The position numbers were made by a program, and so were the translations under genes. Below, piece after piece: positions 44,966-57,648 of a stretch of 64,000 nucleotides of DNA. Where the stretch lies: assembly GCF_020740795.1 (NCBI RefSeq), contig NC_067312.1, forward strand, positions 39,594,905 to 39,658,904, written 5' to 3'. The notes beneath the pieces were generated by a model, which saw only the letters and a list, made by a program, of their open reading frames with translations, was not told the origin of the DNA and searched no databases. Numbering within the stretch: the stretch's first letter is position 1; each line of letters starts with the position of its first letter. This stretch comes from Apus apus (taxonomy: Eukaryota > Chordata > Aves > Apodiformes > Apodidae).

Positions 44966-45330
44966 GGGGGGCGGCGGACGCTCTCCCCGGCGCCGGCGGC
45001 GGGCGTCGTGCCGGGCGGGACCGCCTCTCCGCCTGCCCTGCCAGCCCACCGGGCACCCACTTCCTGTGGCGCTGCTCTGCGCTCACCCTCCTCCCCGCCG
45101 GGGGGCACGGCCCTGGCCTCCAGCCGCACCCGGGGCACAGCGGGCTGCCCGCCGGGCACACCCCCAGACGGTGCCAGGGCTGCCCCGCGGCGAATCAAGG
45201 CTGCCGTGAGGTGCCTGGGCTGGCCCGGCGCTGCCCTCCAGGCTCCCCCGGCCGCAGGACCCACCAGCCCGTCCCAGCCAGACTCCGCCAGCTGCTGCTA
45301 CTCCATGGATCAATTTGTACTCGTCTTGCA
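44520..45330 (-). promoter_or_regulatory. ENTREP1: CpG-rich promoter/first-exon island of ENTREP1
   Basis: This is an abrupt, roughly 800-bp block of very high GC with many CG dinucleotides in an otherwise AT-rich window. It covers ENTREP1 exon 1 and about 350 bp upstream. No TATA box is visible near the expected start. This is the usual architecture of a CpG-island promoter. The island could also drive divergent non-coding transcription, which is not testable here. Confidence 0.75.
44645..44965 (-). CDS. ENTREP1: ENTREP1 coding exon 1
   Basis: The start ATG is at 44965 ([14 protein letters not shown]), the conserved family N-terminus. The exon has 107 codons and ends CCTCG|GTGAGT. The open frame extends upstream without an ATG for 28 codons (its first codon is GTG), so this start is preferred although position -3 is C, a weak Kozak context. 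A Pro/Ala/Gly-rich segment (15-65) precedes the first TM helix ([19 protein letters not shown]). [20 protein letters not shown] then leads into TM2. GC content is very high because the exon lies in the CpG-rich island. Confidence 0.93.
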
Positions 45331-46919
45331 GGGTGTGTCTGCTCCCCTTGTTAACGTACTGCCTCCCACCCTCTTTCCATGGCCCCTTTTCCTTTGGTCA
45401 CTGTTGTTACCGAGCTGTAAGCTGGAAGTTTTAAAATAACTCTTCCTGGGAGTAGTGTCAGGGAAGCCACTGGATTGCATGTCGGGCTGCTGGCGCCCTT
45501 CCCAGCAAGAGGAGGAGGTTTGGCAGGCAAAACTCGGCGTGTGTTTGTGTGCCTGTGCACATGTAGTCTGAGCAAAGATAAGGGCAGACAAATCTCTTTG
45601 CCCTACGGAGCCTTCCTTTTGCCTCCCCCAGGTTTTCCCTGCAAAAAGTTTGCCATGACCTTGGTCTGTCCTGCTCTTCCGCTTGATGTGCTCTGAAGAA
45701 GGAGAATAAGGAATTTACTTTGGCTGTTTGTGCTGTTCTCTCCAGCTCAGCCAAAACAATTTTATACATGTTGGGCTTGTCTGGACATGACTTTGAAAAA
45801 CAGAGGATCTCAAACATGAAAAATGGAGTTTTTAGTATTATAAGAAAATAAACCAGGCCATTGGCTCAGCTGACATCACTTGCCTCAGCAGAGAAAGGTG
45901 GAGAACCAGCACTCAAGGAAGAATTTTGAAACTGTTACAGTAATATTTAACGTCTTATACAAAGAAAGGAAAACATTAATCATTAGGCCACTTTTGGAGT
46001 TACATCATGTATGCATTTCTGTTGATTTTCTACCTGAAAATTCAGCATTAAGAAAAACCCTTAGAAAAAAAAAAAAATCACCTGCCACCTTGGACCACCA
46101 TCTTGCAATCAAGCCCTCACAATCAACATTTATGTGGGGGTTTATGGACCAGGGTTTGGAGCAATAGATTTTAACACCCAATACTGTGTAAGACAGCTAT
46201 CCAAGTGCTACTGCCCTTGCCTATGACTATATGCTCTTCGCGGTCTCCAACTCAGCTGTTAGTCAACATGTAACTTTCAACCATGCATGTGTGACTGCAG
46301 CCTATTGTACACATGCTATTTTACGTGACACTTTCTATAATTTTGCCTTTTGCTCCTTTAAGTTAAAACTGCAGATACTGTAAGTATGCTGAAAGCTCAT
46401 TAATACCAAGTCACTGGAAAAAGTTATGTCCATGTATTTCAGTGCTTCAGAGTAGATGCCCCAATCTTACCTTGCCAAATCCACAAAATGTAGCCAAAAT
46501 AAAAGTTGCTCAGCCAAAGCACAGATTTCAGCCCTATCTGACTAGCAGCTTATTTGTAACAAGTGAAAAAAAAGGGTATCTGCACTTCATCTAGTGAATG
46601 GGATTCTGTAAATCTTCACATTGATTTCACATTTCTTCGAACATACTCTTCATTTTAGCTTTCAAAATACAAGCTGAAAAAAGAACTTACATCAGAACAA
46701 AGAAGTTATTTTCAGTATAAGGCAACAAGTTGTTACTTCAAGTCTGAAAAATGCAAACCTACCATCTACTAACTCATGAGCTCAAAGTTCTCTATGTTTT
46801 GGATCTGCACATTGCTTTCTCTGTAGCCTTTTACTGTCTTGACTTAATCTGGGAAATAGGAAAATATCTAGGTCCTTTTTCATCACATGCTACATATCAC
46901 TCCAAGTACCTGAAACTCC
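45331..46919. other. Upstream flank of ENTREP1, no gene seen
   Basis: The GC content falls back to the window average. Open frames of up to 119 codons here have no splice-supported or family-supported content. Upstream regulatory elements are possible but not visible. Confidence 0.4.
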
Positions 46920-47460
46920 AAAGAATCATAGAATGGTTCAGGTTGGAAAGGACCTTTAAAGGTCATCTAGCCCAACCCCTGCAGTGCACAAGGACATTGT
47001 CCAATAGATCAGGTTGCTCACAGCTCCGTCCAGCCTGACCTTGAATGTTTCCAGGGATAGGGCATCTCTCAACTCTGTGGGGAACCTGTTCCAGTGTTTC
47101 ACTGCCTGTCCAGGCCCTTCTGGATGGCACCCTGTCCCTCAGGCGTGCCAACTGCACCACTCAACGTGGTGTCATCTGCAGACTTGCTGAGGGTGCTCTC
47201 AATCCCACTGTCTGTGTCTCTGATGAAGATATGAAACTGTACTGGCCCCAGTACTGACTCCTGAGGGACATCACTTGTCACTGATCTCCATCTGCATTTT
47301 GAGCTGCTGAACATTAACCTTCTAGATGCAAATAACCAACCAATTCCTCATTCACCAAACAGTTCACCCATCAAATCCATATCTCTCCAGATTAGAGTTG
47401 TGGGGGATCATGTCAAAGGCCTTACAGATGTCCAGATAGATGGCATCCATGGAAGAGGAG
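46920..47460 (-). mobile_element. CR1, - strand, with internal deletion
   Basis: It starts with an inverted 3' end (aatcatagaatggttcaggt, ggacctttaaaggtcatcta, cctgttccagtgtttcact). At about 47103 it jumps to the inverted RT region (ctgtccaggcccttctgga, tcatctgcagacttgctgag, ggccccagtactgactcctg). The join is an internal deletion or two juxtaposed copies. Confidence 0.85.
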
Positions 47461-48444
47461 AACTGAAGTGAAATGGAGACATTTTGCATGGTAGCTATGT
47501 AACCCATACCAAGAATACTTGGGCTTATTTTTGAGATATGGTGGGACAGCTTGCCTGCCTAAGTGCTGCAACAGATGAACACAAGCTTTTCAGGAAGGGC
47601 AGGCAGAGGAGAGAAGAGGGCTTGCTCCTCTATGGGAGGAGATTCTGATACAGATTTTGATATTGAGAACTAAATACTGAAACATTTAGAGACACAGTGC
47701 ACCTTTGCTCTGCACACCCCCGTAGAAGAGGGTGAGAAGTGTTTATACATCCTAGAGATGGATTCTCTTTTTACATGTTTAGGATTTCCTGATGTTTTGG
47801 AAGCCACTAGCAAAAGGTATTTTACTTTAAAAGACCAGGTAAGGATCTGGCTAATATACTAAATCCTGGAATGTGTGAGCACCAGAAACCCAGAGTACCT
47901 GTTGCTGCTCCTAGTTCTGTTTTATTGTTAGGTAGCACCGTGTCCTGAATCTCAATCAAAACCAGTTGAGGAATTAGGTTTTTCTTTCTCCCATATACAC
48001 AGTTCTTACAAACACTATTTCTTAACTAGGACCCTGTTCTTTTTTGTTTGGGACTTCTACACTTAGAGTTGAGACGTATTTGGTAATTACACTCATGCTC
48101 TATTGTAGTAATTGCTAATGGTTAAGATCTTGCTCAGCAATCAGTAGGTTATTGCCAAGTATCAAGTTTCTACACTGTCCACATCAGATTGTCATATGGT
48201 GAATAACTTCTTCCTATTATTGCCCATTGTCCTACTTGTTGGGAAAGTTCAGACACAAAACAAATACTACTGGTAACCGATATTGTGGGATACATACTCA
48301 TTTGCTTTCAAACAGAGATGGAGTAAGGCAGAGCAAACAGGTGTATTAAGATGCTCAGGCAGTGACCCAATTTCCCATAATCCCTATCTGTCTATCCATG
48401 TCTGACCTCTGAGGATGTCTATTCACAGAATAGTCATGGTACTT
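47461..48444. other. Intergenic, nothing recognised
   Basis: AT-rich sequence without gene or repeat signal that I can name. Confidence 0.4.
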
Positions 48445-49746
48445 TACAGAACTTGAGGTTGATGATGATGCTGGTGATGGTAGGGTTGAATGCTTACGGG
48501 TAAGAATCAAGGGGAAGTCTAACAAGGTGGATGTCATGGAAGGGGTCTGTGATAGACCACCCAGTCATGATGAAGAGGTTGATGAGGCATTCTACAGGTG
48601 GCTGGGTAAGGTTACAGAATTGCTAGCCCTTGTTCTTGTGGGGGACTTCAACTTAACAGATGTCTGCTGGACACACAATACAGCAGACAGGAAGCAGTCC
48701 TGTAGAGTTTAAGAGTGTGTGGAAGATAACTTCCTAACACAACTGGTGACTGAGCCAACTAGAGAAGGTGCTCTACTAGACCTGCTGTTTGTGAACAGAG
48801 AAGGACTAGTGGGGGATGTGAAGGTTGGTGGCTGTCTCGGGCAAAGAGACCATGAGATGGTGGAGTTTTCAATTCTTAGGGAATTAAGGAGGGAGGTCAA
48901 CAGAACTACCTCCTTGGACTTCCAGAAGGCAGACTTTGACCTTTTTAAGAGATTGCTTGATGGCGTTCCTTGGGAAGCAGCCCTCAAGGGCAAAGGGGTC
49001 CAGGAAGGCTGGACATTCCTCAAGAGGGAAATCCTCAAGGCACAGGAACTAGCTGTCCCTATGTAGCACAAAAAGAGCTGGCGAGGTAGAAGATCAGCCT
49101 GGTTAAACAAGGAGGTTTGGGCAGAGCTCAGGAAGAAAAGGAAAGTCTAGTGGCTATGGAAGAAGCGGCAGACAACTCAGGAAGATTACAGGTTTGTTGC
49201 AAGGTTATGTAGGGAGAAAATTAGAAAGACCAAAGCTCAGCTAGAACTCTATCTGGCTAGCATCATTAAAGATAATAAAAAGTGTTTTTACAAGTACATT
49301 AACTGTAAAAGAAGAGTAAATGGGAGTATCTACCCTCTACTGGACATGAGAGGAAACCGTGTGACTAAGGACAAGGAAAAGGCTGAGCTGCTGAGCACCC
49401 ACTTTTCCTCAGTTTTTTTAGCAACGCTAATGGCTACCCAGGAGTCCAACTCTCCAAATTGGAAGACAGGAATGAGCAGAATGCAGCTCCCACAGTCTGG
49501 GAGGAAATTATCAGTGACTTTATGTGTCACATAAATGTGCATAAGTCTATGGGACCAGGTGAGATCCACCCAAGGGTACTTAAGGAGCTGGCAGAAGTGC
49601 TCACCAAGCCAGTCTCCATTATTTATCAACAGTCTTGGATAACTGGTGACTGGAAGGTAGCAAATGTGATGTCTATCTACAAGAAAGGTTGTAAGGATGA
49701 TCCTGGGAACTACAGACCTGTCAGTCTGACCTCTGTGCCAGGGTAG
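48445..49746 (+). mobile_element. CR1 fragment of another subfamily, truncated at both ends
   Basis: The endonuclease domain is readable (LVGDFNLTDVCW near 48640, DLLFVNREGLVGD near 48780, QRDHEMVEFSI near 48845). A linker and the RT start ([36 protein letters not shown]) follow. The sequence then stops abruptly at about 49746. The catalytic RT motifs and the 3' UTR are absent. Several stops are present. Confidence 0.85.
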
Positions 49747-52146
49747 CAAGAGGAAAAGAAGCAGTATTTAGGGACAATGTTTAAGGATTAGGGAATTAAG
49801 GCGCATCCAATTTATGGTGGGGACTTGCACTTTCTTAGAGTTCTTTGAGGCAACCAATGTATCATTCTCACTGCACAGTCACCTCTGTTATTCACTACTA
49901 TTACTTCCTTTCAGACATCACAGTTTCACAGGCACTGAGATAATGTCATGCTTCCCTAAAAATGTTGCTACTAGTCTATACAGTCCAAGTGCAGCCCAAC
50001 AGGAAAATCATACCAGAACACAAACCAGTGTTTAACAGTCTGAGAAATATCCAGCATCAGATGTAGTAAAAGCAAACTCTAGCGTGCAGCTCACTTCATC
50101 TGGATTTAGTAAGAGTATTATTGAAGATTAAAAAAAACCCAATAAATAAAAAGGGCAGGGTTGAGTCTTATTTCTGTTTACAACTGCTACTGGGTTTTAG
50201 GCATGCTAACTTTGAAAAGTTTTCTGTCCAGTGTAGAGTCATGGTGGAGGTCTAGAAAACAAATCATGGAACCTTTTTCTATCAAGAAATTAGAATTAGT
50301 GTCCTTGTAACCTGGAACTCATCCAGAGGCTAGCTATAGATGGATAAGTGAAAAGGAGGTTTAATGCAATAGAGCTTGAGTAACTCATGTCTTGGTAGGT
50401 ATTAATTTGGCCATGCAAACATTTGACAGACCAGTTTGGTCTATAATATATCAGGTTACAACTGTTTGCATTTGAACACATGCAACAATAAGTGACTCCA
50501 GAGAGTCTGCAGAAAGAAGCATCACTGACAGAGGATGTTCCTTTTTCAGTTTTCGTAGATCAGGTAGAGTTCACGTGAAGGACACTTTATATAATAGTGT
50601 TTTTTTCTCTGATGTACTGACAAAGTGAGGGTTTTCAAAAAACCCTCACTTACTATTGAGTATGAATTCAGTCATGAAACATTAGAGCAAAATGCACAGA
50701 AATATGTTTAATCAGTGTCTTTCAAAGTTACTGGGTCTTCAGCAGAGCTGGGATCTCTGAGGAGGTCTTGCTAATGGGATGTTTTCATTGCAGCATCCAA
50801 GACAGAGATAGAGAGGTTATCAGAAATTCTGTCACTGTGAAGTACTTCCCTACTCATGGACCAGAGTGCCCTTTTGCACACATCAGGAGTGCTGTTGATC
50901 CTGTAACACAGGCTTCCGTGTGGAATCCAAGAAACATTTTTAACAAGAGATTAAAAAAAAAAAGACTATACCTTAAAATCTTCAAATGATGAGGATTTAT
51001 GTCTGTTAACACAGGTAACTCCTATAAGACTTTCAGTACATTTTTTTTCTTTTTTCCCCACCAAGTGACCACTACGTGAAGATTAAACATGGGAAGAACC
51101 CAAGTAGCTAATTGGTATTGCTTGAACTACAGCACAGTTGAGATGCATTGCTGATGGTATTCCCTGGTTATGTACAGAATTACAGAATCACAATATGACT
51201 GCAGGCTTTATGGGCAGGACTTTATACAGGACTCTTGGCCCAGCCTCTTCTGTTACTTAAAAAAGCAGGCACAACCATTTTTCTCAAACATCTAGATGTG
51301 ATTAGAATAATTTTCCTATAACAAACTAACATATAACATTCAATCTAGTGTTATATAACTCTGCTTGATAAATTTTTTTTACTGTCCCTCCATGATGCTT
51401 TACACAGATACAAAATTTGTGCCACTTACCAAACCAGTCTCTCTGGTCTGAGAGTTAGGAAGGACAAAGCTTATCAGTTTCTAACAATATTTTAATGAGT
51501 ATTCACTAAAAAAAAAGGTGTACTGTGCACTTCAGTGCTATTAACAGTATTACTGCATTCATGATCTGAGGGCATTTGCCCTCAGTCTTCAGACAACTCT
51601 TTTAATAAAAAAATATTATTTTTTAAGTACAGGAGGGCATTTGGGCATCAAATAAGCATAAATATGAGTTGGCTGTGTTAAGTCTTTGACAGAAATAAAG
51701 GTCTTTCAGGAGGAGAGTCTTGCAGCAGCAGCCTAGAAGATACAGGAAGAAGATGCAAAAAAATAAAAAAAAAAATAAAAAAATCTGTACCTAGAGGTGC
51801 TGGGAACACTGCTTCTGGCATGCCCAAGCACAAGGTAAATGCTTCCTAGCACCACGCAGCACAAGCTTGCTTCAGCAGCTGGACAAGTGGCTGTACAGTC
51901 TGTAGTACTAGCTTGCTGACTCAAGAGGCAATGGATGATTATTGGAAACAGAAGCAGGACAAGAAAGTGAGAAAGGACATGTCAAGTGAACACACCATGG
52001 GTTACATAGATAGCTTATGTTTTACCAGATTACTCCCTTAAAGACAGAAAATTGTCTGTAAAGGGCTGGAATAGTCTTTCCTCCATTGTCTTACCTTCAA
52101 AATCACAACTGCTGCAGTCACAACAGTGATGAATTACAAGACAGGA
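49747..52146. other. Intergenic
   Basis: Mostly unique. A perfect 12-bp inverted repeat lies at 50624-50650. A weak CR1-like - strand remnant (acagaatcacaatatgactg) is possible at 51180-51300. No gene was seen. Confidence 0.4.
50624..50650. repeat. Perfect 12-bp inverted repeat with 3-nt loop
   Basis: The arms are agtgagggtttt and aaaaccctcact around a caa loop, a potential stem-loop. It lies in intergenic sequence with no associated gene. Confidence 0.85.
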
Positions 52147-52420
52147 GTCATAGAATCACAGAATCACTTAGGTTGGCAAAGACCTTCACGATCATCAAGT
52201 CCAACCATTAACCCTATTCTACCAAGCCCAGCACTAAGCCATGTCCCCAAGCACCACATCTAGACAACTTTTAAGTACATCCAGGGATGACGACTCAGCC
52301 ACCTCCCTGGGCAGCATGTTGCAATGTCTGACAACCCTTCCAGTAAAAAATTTCTTCCTAATGTCTAGTCTAAACCTCCCCTGGCACAGCTTGAGGCTAT
52401 CTTGTTCTGTCACCCGGTCC
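52147..52420 (-). mobile_element. CR1 3' end, - strand
   Basis: It contains aatcacttaggttggcaaag, atcatcaagtccaaccatta, gccacctccctgggcagcat and cttcctaatgtctagtctaa. This belongs to an old, widespread CR1 type. Confidence 0.85.
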
Positions 52421-55240
52421 AGAGTATCTGTAGCTTTGCACAGCTGTGGAAAAAAATTCCAAACAATCCTACAATTTACAATGCAAATAACTACGATCAG
52501 ACCTCAGCAGACTAAAAAAAAAAAAAAAAAAGTAATTACAGCTGGAGAAACAGTACTGATTTAAGTTGTGTTACAGCTGAAATGGGATTAGCACAGGCAG
52601 AATTTTGGACCAGGATCTTATTCTTTCCTGTTCAGAATTGCATTACATTAGATTTTATGTATTTCTTGTCATCTATTTTGTGTTTTACACAGAGATATCT
52701 GGGGAAAATAAAACCACAGAAAAAAACCCCTCAATTTTCATGCCATCAGGCCAAACCACCTAGACCTTAGAGTATTGATATCTCTATTGCCTTTTGGAAG
52801 AGTGCTGCTGTCTCCTCACATAACAAAACCTCTAGCAGTTTTCAATTTTTGTACCTAAGATTTCCAAGGCCTTTCATTTTTTTTAGTGCTGGAATAGACT
52901 GAATGGGCAGAGCACTACAGAAGCTTCAGAGATGCAGTAAACCTTAGTTCAAGAAATGGCATTGTGTGATTGGTTTGTAGAAAGGAACAGGGGAGACTGA
53001 GCTGCATATACGTCAAAATTGTTACTCATTCCAACAAAGAAGCAAGAATCCATGTGATGTTGAATCAGAGCCTGGCCTGAATAGGAGTTTTAAATAGAGG
53101 GCATTTCAGTTTAGGGAAAAACAAACAAACAAAAAACCACCAAAAAACCCAACAAACCAAACCAAGAACATGAAAAACATAAAAATAGTAATATAAACAG
53201 CTCAGTAGGTCTGAAAATGTAATCAATTTTTACCCTGAAAAATCCAGAACAGTATAATAATGAAATAGTGGGGTTTTTTTCCAGAATCAGTGCCTCATTT
53301 GTAGAGTTTAGTTAGTTTACATGGTTTTATAATTACTTCAGAATCACACATTTTACATGTGACTTTCAGGTTTACACCTTTCATTTGCAACCAGAAGAGT
53401 GACAGTCAGCAAATTTTAAACATAGGCTTATAGGATCCTCAAGTACAGAATGGTAGACATTGGAGAAAAAAGACATACAAAGAACAGTTAAAAAAAAAGT
53501 AATTAACTCATTTGTCCTTATTTGAGACGTGTTCTTACACAAGGCAAAAATGATAGGCCAGAACAGAGGGATGAAGCCTTCAAGCTGGCAGTCTTCCCAT
53601 AAAGACAGGCAACTTTGTCATTAATTACTTCTTCTGTAGCATTATTCAACATAACTTGTACCACTATTTTGAGTGAACTTTCAACTGAGAAGTGAAAGAT
53701 CTTTCTATGGCTAAACCCAGTCATTTGCTGTTTTCATTAAACATTTTGCCTTTTCACGACTTATTTTCCCAGCACCTTTGCAGGGCTTGGAACAGCTCTG
53801 GTTACATCACTGGAAGTCCCCTGCAGAGTTTCTGTAGCAAAATCTTTTGTAACATACGTGTCTTTTCCGGGAACTTGTTTGTTTGTTTGTCTGTTTGTTT
53901 TAAATAGAGGAAAGTCTAATTCCACTCCTTCTGTAGGCAATGGGAGTACTCAAGCTGGGGCATTTAACCATCCATATCTGACTGTAAAGCTAAAGGCTGT
54001 CACTCATGTCAAGTGTCGGTAGCTCAATTGCTTGTGTATATTGCCCTCTGGGGGTGACTGACGAATATTACAGGAAGCAGCAAATGCTGTTAAGGGAGCA
54101 AAGGTTAAATGGAGCAGGGGGAAGAACTTCATTATTTTAGAGGTTGTTATTTTTATTTGTGAGGCTCTGAGTGTTCTTGAAATTGCATTCTTCAGCAGTA
54201 GTTAACCTCTGCTCGATATAACTTTGTCCTATTGTTATTTCTATTTTATATTACAACAATCCTCTCATCAGGATCAAAGTCTCTTTAATACACACTTGGC
54301 TAATAGCTTTGGCTTCTTTTTACACATACATTATCAGTGTTAATCTACAGCATTTAAAGATCACCCAGAAATAAGACAAAACATAAACCAGGGTAAGGTA
54401 GCCAGCTGCAAAGAAGAGAAATAAGAATTCGTATTTATTACCTAGTACTTCATAGACAGTTTCAATGGGAAAAATCAGAATTCAGCTGTGACAATTTCTT
54501 AAGTTTTTGGAAGGAAGTGGCAGCAGAAAGGAGGATGTCCAACTGCAGACAAGGATCAGAAACAGAAGGGTCTTTACTTCAGCCAAGGTTCTAGAGATAA
54601 AGTGAAAAACAATAATTAAAGTTGTATGGGTATCCCATATGCCATCAATCATTCAACACTTTTTGAATGTGCCAAGTGAGTAGTCTCTGAAAGTGGAAAA
54701 ATCTTAGGACTTGCAGGAAGGTAGGGAAAGGAAAATGAAAAAATGTGAATACTGCTCAATTCAGTGCAATTAAGATCAAACACCGAGCTTTCCCGGAGTA
54801 TTCCTTATATTCTTGCAGATGGTGCCAAGAAGGATACACTCTGTAAAGTGTAGAGACAATATGTCAGTGAAGGAGAGAAAAGATCTAAACTGATAGGACC
54901 TTGCCACTGCAGGCAGCCTTGCAGGTATCCACATCCTTACACTGAAAAGGGCCAAGGAAAGCAGAACAAAATGCCCATTCTACCCAAGAAGGATGAAACT
55001 TACAAGAAAAAAAAAAATTAAAATACGTTTTTAAAAGTATTTGCAACTCTAGTTCTTCACGTCCTAACCTACACTACCACGAATTACATAAATATATAAC
55101 TAATGCATAGACAGCGCTAAGTACAGAGGCCAGTCAGGACTTCCTTCAGGAAACCTCCCTTCACCCTAGAAGCTCAATGAATTCGGCAGCCGCCTCCCCA
55201 GCACCACAAATGCTTCTGCAAAGCACCGCGCCCCGAGGCT
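52421..55240. other. Intergenic
   Basis: AT-rich with A-runs (52514-52531, 53115-53170). No gene was recognised. Confidence 0.4.
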
Positions 55241-55244
55241 GGGC

Positions 55245-55372
55245 CCGAGCCCTGCCCCCTTGCTCTGCTCCTGCTTCCTTGCCCCTGTTCCCTGCCCCCT
55301 TGCCCCCGCCCTCTGTCCCTTTGCCCCTGCCCTCTCCCCCTGCCCCCTTGCCCCCGCCCCTTGCTGGGGGCA
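55245..55372. repeat. Pyrimidine-rich minisatellite
   Basis: Degenerate tandem units of the type cccttgcccctgccctct run on the + strand with almost no purines other than G. They lie in an otherwise AT-rich region. The open frames across it on both strands are low-complexity artefacts. Confidence 0.75.
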
Positions 55373-57591
55373 GTGCGGAGCCTGGGGTGCCCCGTGCTGC
55401 CCAGGGGGTTTGAGTTCAGAGGGCAGGAGGAGTTAATGGAACAGGCCACAGTGAACAGGCCTGGCTTTTTGTTTCTTTCAAAAGAGACAGCGATCATTTT
55501 GCTAACACCCTGATTTCCAAGATTCACCCATCTTTTATATTATTTTCATTATTATCTCTAAAGTGGGAGAACCTGAAATCACAGGTTATTGTCCTCTTGT
55601 AGCCATTGATTTACTTCCTCACCACCTACCTGGTCAGGTGGATTTGACTGAAAAAGGTTTCTCCCTCAGGAATGAGAAATAGAAAAGAGAGCATAGCAGA
55701 ATGGGGGCAGAGGTTGGGCTTCTGCATGCTAGGCACGTTCCCTAACCCCAGCCCTTTTCAGAGATCCCAGTTTCCACCTCTCAGGGCAATTTGCCACCAC
55801 CTCTTCAACAGATGACTGCTTCCAGTCTCAGGGAGCTGAGTTGCTGCCTTTCCTTCCTCCCCCACTGAGTCTTCCCCCTCAAGCTAGCATCTTCTGGCTC
55901 TTCTTGCTCCACTACTTCTGCTTGGAGGTGACTCCACTATTCAGTGACCTGTGGCATTACCAGGTTAGTTCCTGGATGCTCTGTTGCTCACTGAAAGTGA
56001 CCTCAAGTTGTAACTGTCCCAATCTATTCCTCTCATGCCTCTGGCAATACTGGAAGAGACAAACCCTTAAAGCTCACACCAGCACCACAATTAATTGTGG
56101 GTGGCAGGGGAAAGTGGAGTGGGTGAGAAAATAAAAAAGCTGGGTAAACAGCTTAGGAAGGAGAATCATCCTATGGACTTAATTGGTTAAGGCTATAGTC
56201 TTTTCACAATAAATGTCTGCCTCACTTTATTTCCTTAAAAAAAGATCAGATGGAGAATGAAGCATATCAAACACAAAATCAATTACTTGGGCAGTTCAGT
56301 ATGAGTCAGACAATGAGGAAGATGAGCTTGAACAGGATGGAAGTTACTAATTTAGACACCTCCTTAGCAATTTATGAGTTTTCTGCTCTGCTGCCTTTCT
56401 TACCAAATCACTGCAGTATTATTTCCTAACATGCTGAGCTCAGGATTTGGGCCAATGTACATTCTGGGGAATGGTTTCTAAAAAACATGTGATTTCTCTG
56501 AAGTTTTATTTAAATACTTTGTAGTCTTAACTAGCACTCTATATGTATGCTGCTGAAGAGATGACATGTGTTGTGCAGAAATCATATCCTTTCCCAACAC
56601 GAATGCACCTGCATTGTAACTAATGCAAACATCCATTCACACTGTAAACACACACAAAGAACCATGCCAATCCCTGCCAAAAACATGTAGTCATAAAAAG
56701 ATGGGTGTGTTTGTCTACATGATGTCACCGGGATGGGGTTCCAGTAGTTTACTGCTATGGGATTCTGTCTGCAAAGCAATTCATAATACAATAGATTATC
56801 TTCCTGGTTTTTATCCAGATTTTCTTTGTTAGTATCATCTGGTGCACCTGTGCTCCTCAAATCCAACATATTTTTCCTCATAATCTTGTAGCATGTTTAG
56901 CAGTGAAAATGCATCTGTGACATGATGTTTAGAATTTATGGTTGTGACTCTCTTCCAAGTACCTCCACTGTATTCATCGTTTGTGTGGAAAGCATCTCAA
57001 ATATTTTACATGTCATCCAGCTCCAATTAATCTCATTTCCCATGGTTTTTAAATAACCTTTCATCACACACACAGATTTTGGATTTACTGCAAAGTGAAA
57101 AACAGTCTGTAAGTACACTGGCTAAAAATGAATTTGTTCTTTTAACTGCCTTATTGGGATACAGTGGGCTGAAATAGGCACAGAGCATTTACAACAGGCA
57201 TTTTCCATTTATCTTTTACATGGTTCAGGAATTTCGAACTATGACAAATGGGCACAAATAGTGCTTAACGAGTAGTTTAACTTAATGGCACACAACAGTA
57301 TTATTTTTTTAGCATTACAGAAATACTATACATACAACAGAAAAGGATGCTCTTTATGGCCCCTTGCTATGAAAGGGCAACTTCTTTGCACAAAACCTCT
57401 GTGAAAGTACTGTTAGTTGTTGTCAGTATGGTCAGGTGACTAAGAGAGTGGACTGAGCCTCAGAAGTCTGTCTTTGGCTACCTACTCTCTCACATAGTTC
57501 CTTTAATTGCCATACAATAATACACACCTCTAGAACTGCTGATCAGCTATATTTACTTTACAAAGTAATTAAATGTGAGAAACAATTCTCT
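55373..57591. other. Intergenic
   Basis: Nothing recognised beyond moderately GC-richer sequence directly after the minisatellite. Confidence 0.4.
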
Positions 57592-57602
57592 AGTTGTTGT
57601 TG

Positions 57603-57645
<43 letters not shown>
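57592..57645. repeat. (GTT)n(ATT)n microsatellite
   Basis: About five GTT units pass into about thirteen ATT units, nearly uninterrupted, so it is likely polymorphic. Confidence 0.95.

Positions 57646-57648
<3 letters not shown>

Noticed and set aside
44426-45439. Long overlapping open frames (up to 276 codons) on both strands in the GC-rich island
   Set aside because: High GC removes stop codons. Only the frame starting at 44965 on the - strand matches a known protein.
55174-55527. Arg/Gly/Gln-rich 117-codon frame on the - strand
   Set aside because: It is a translation of the pyrimidine-rich minisatellite and has no domain or splice support.
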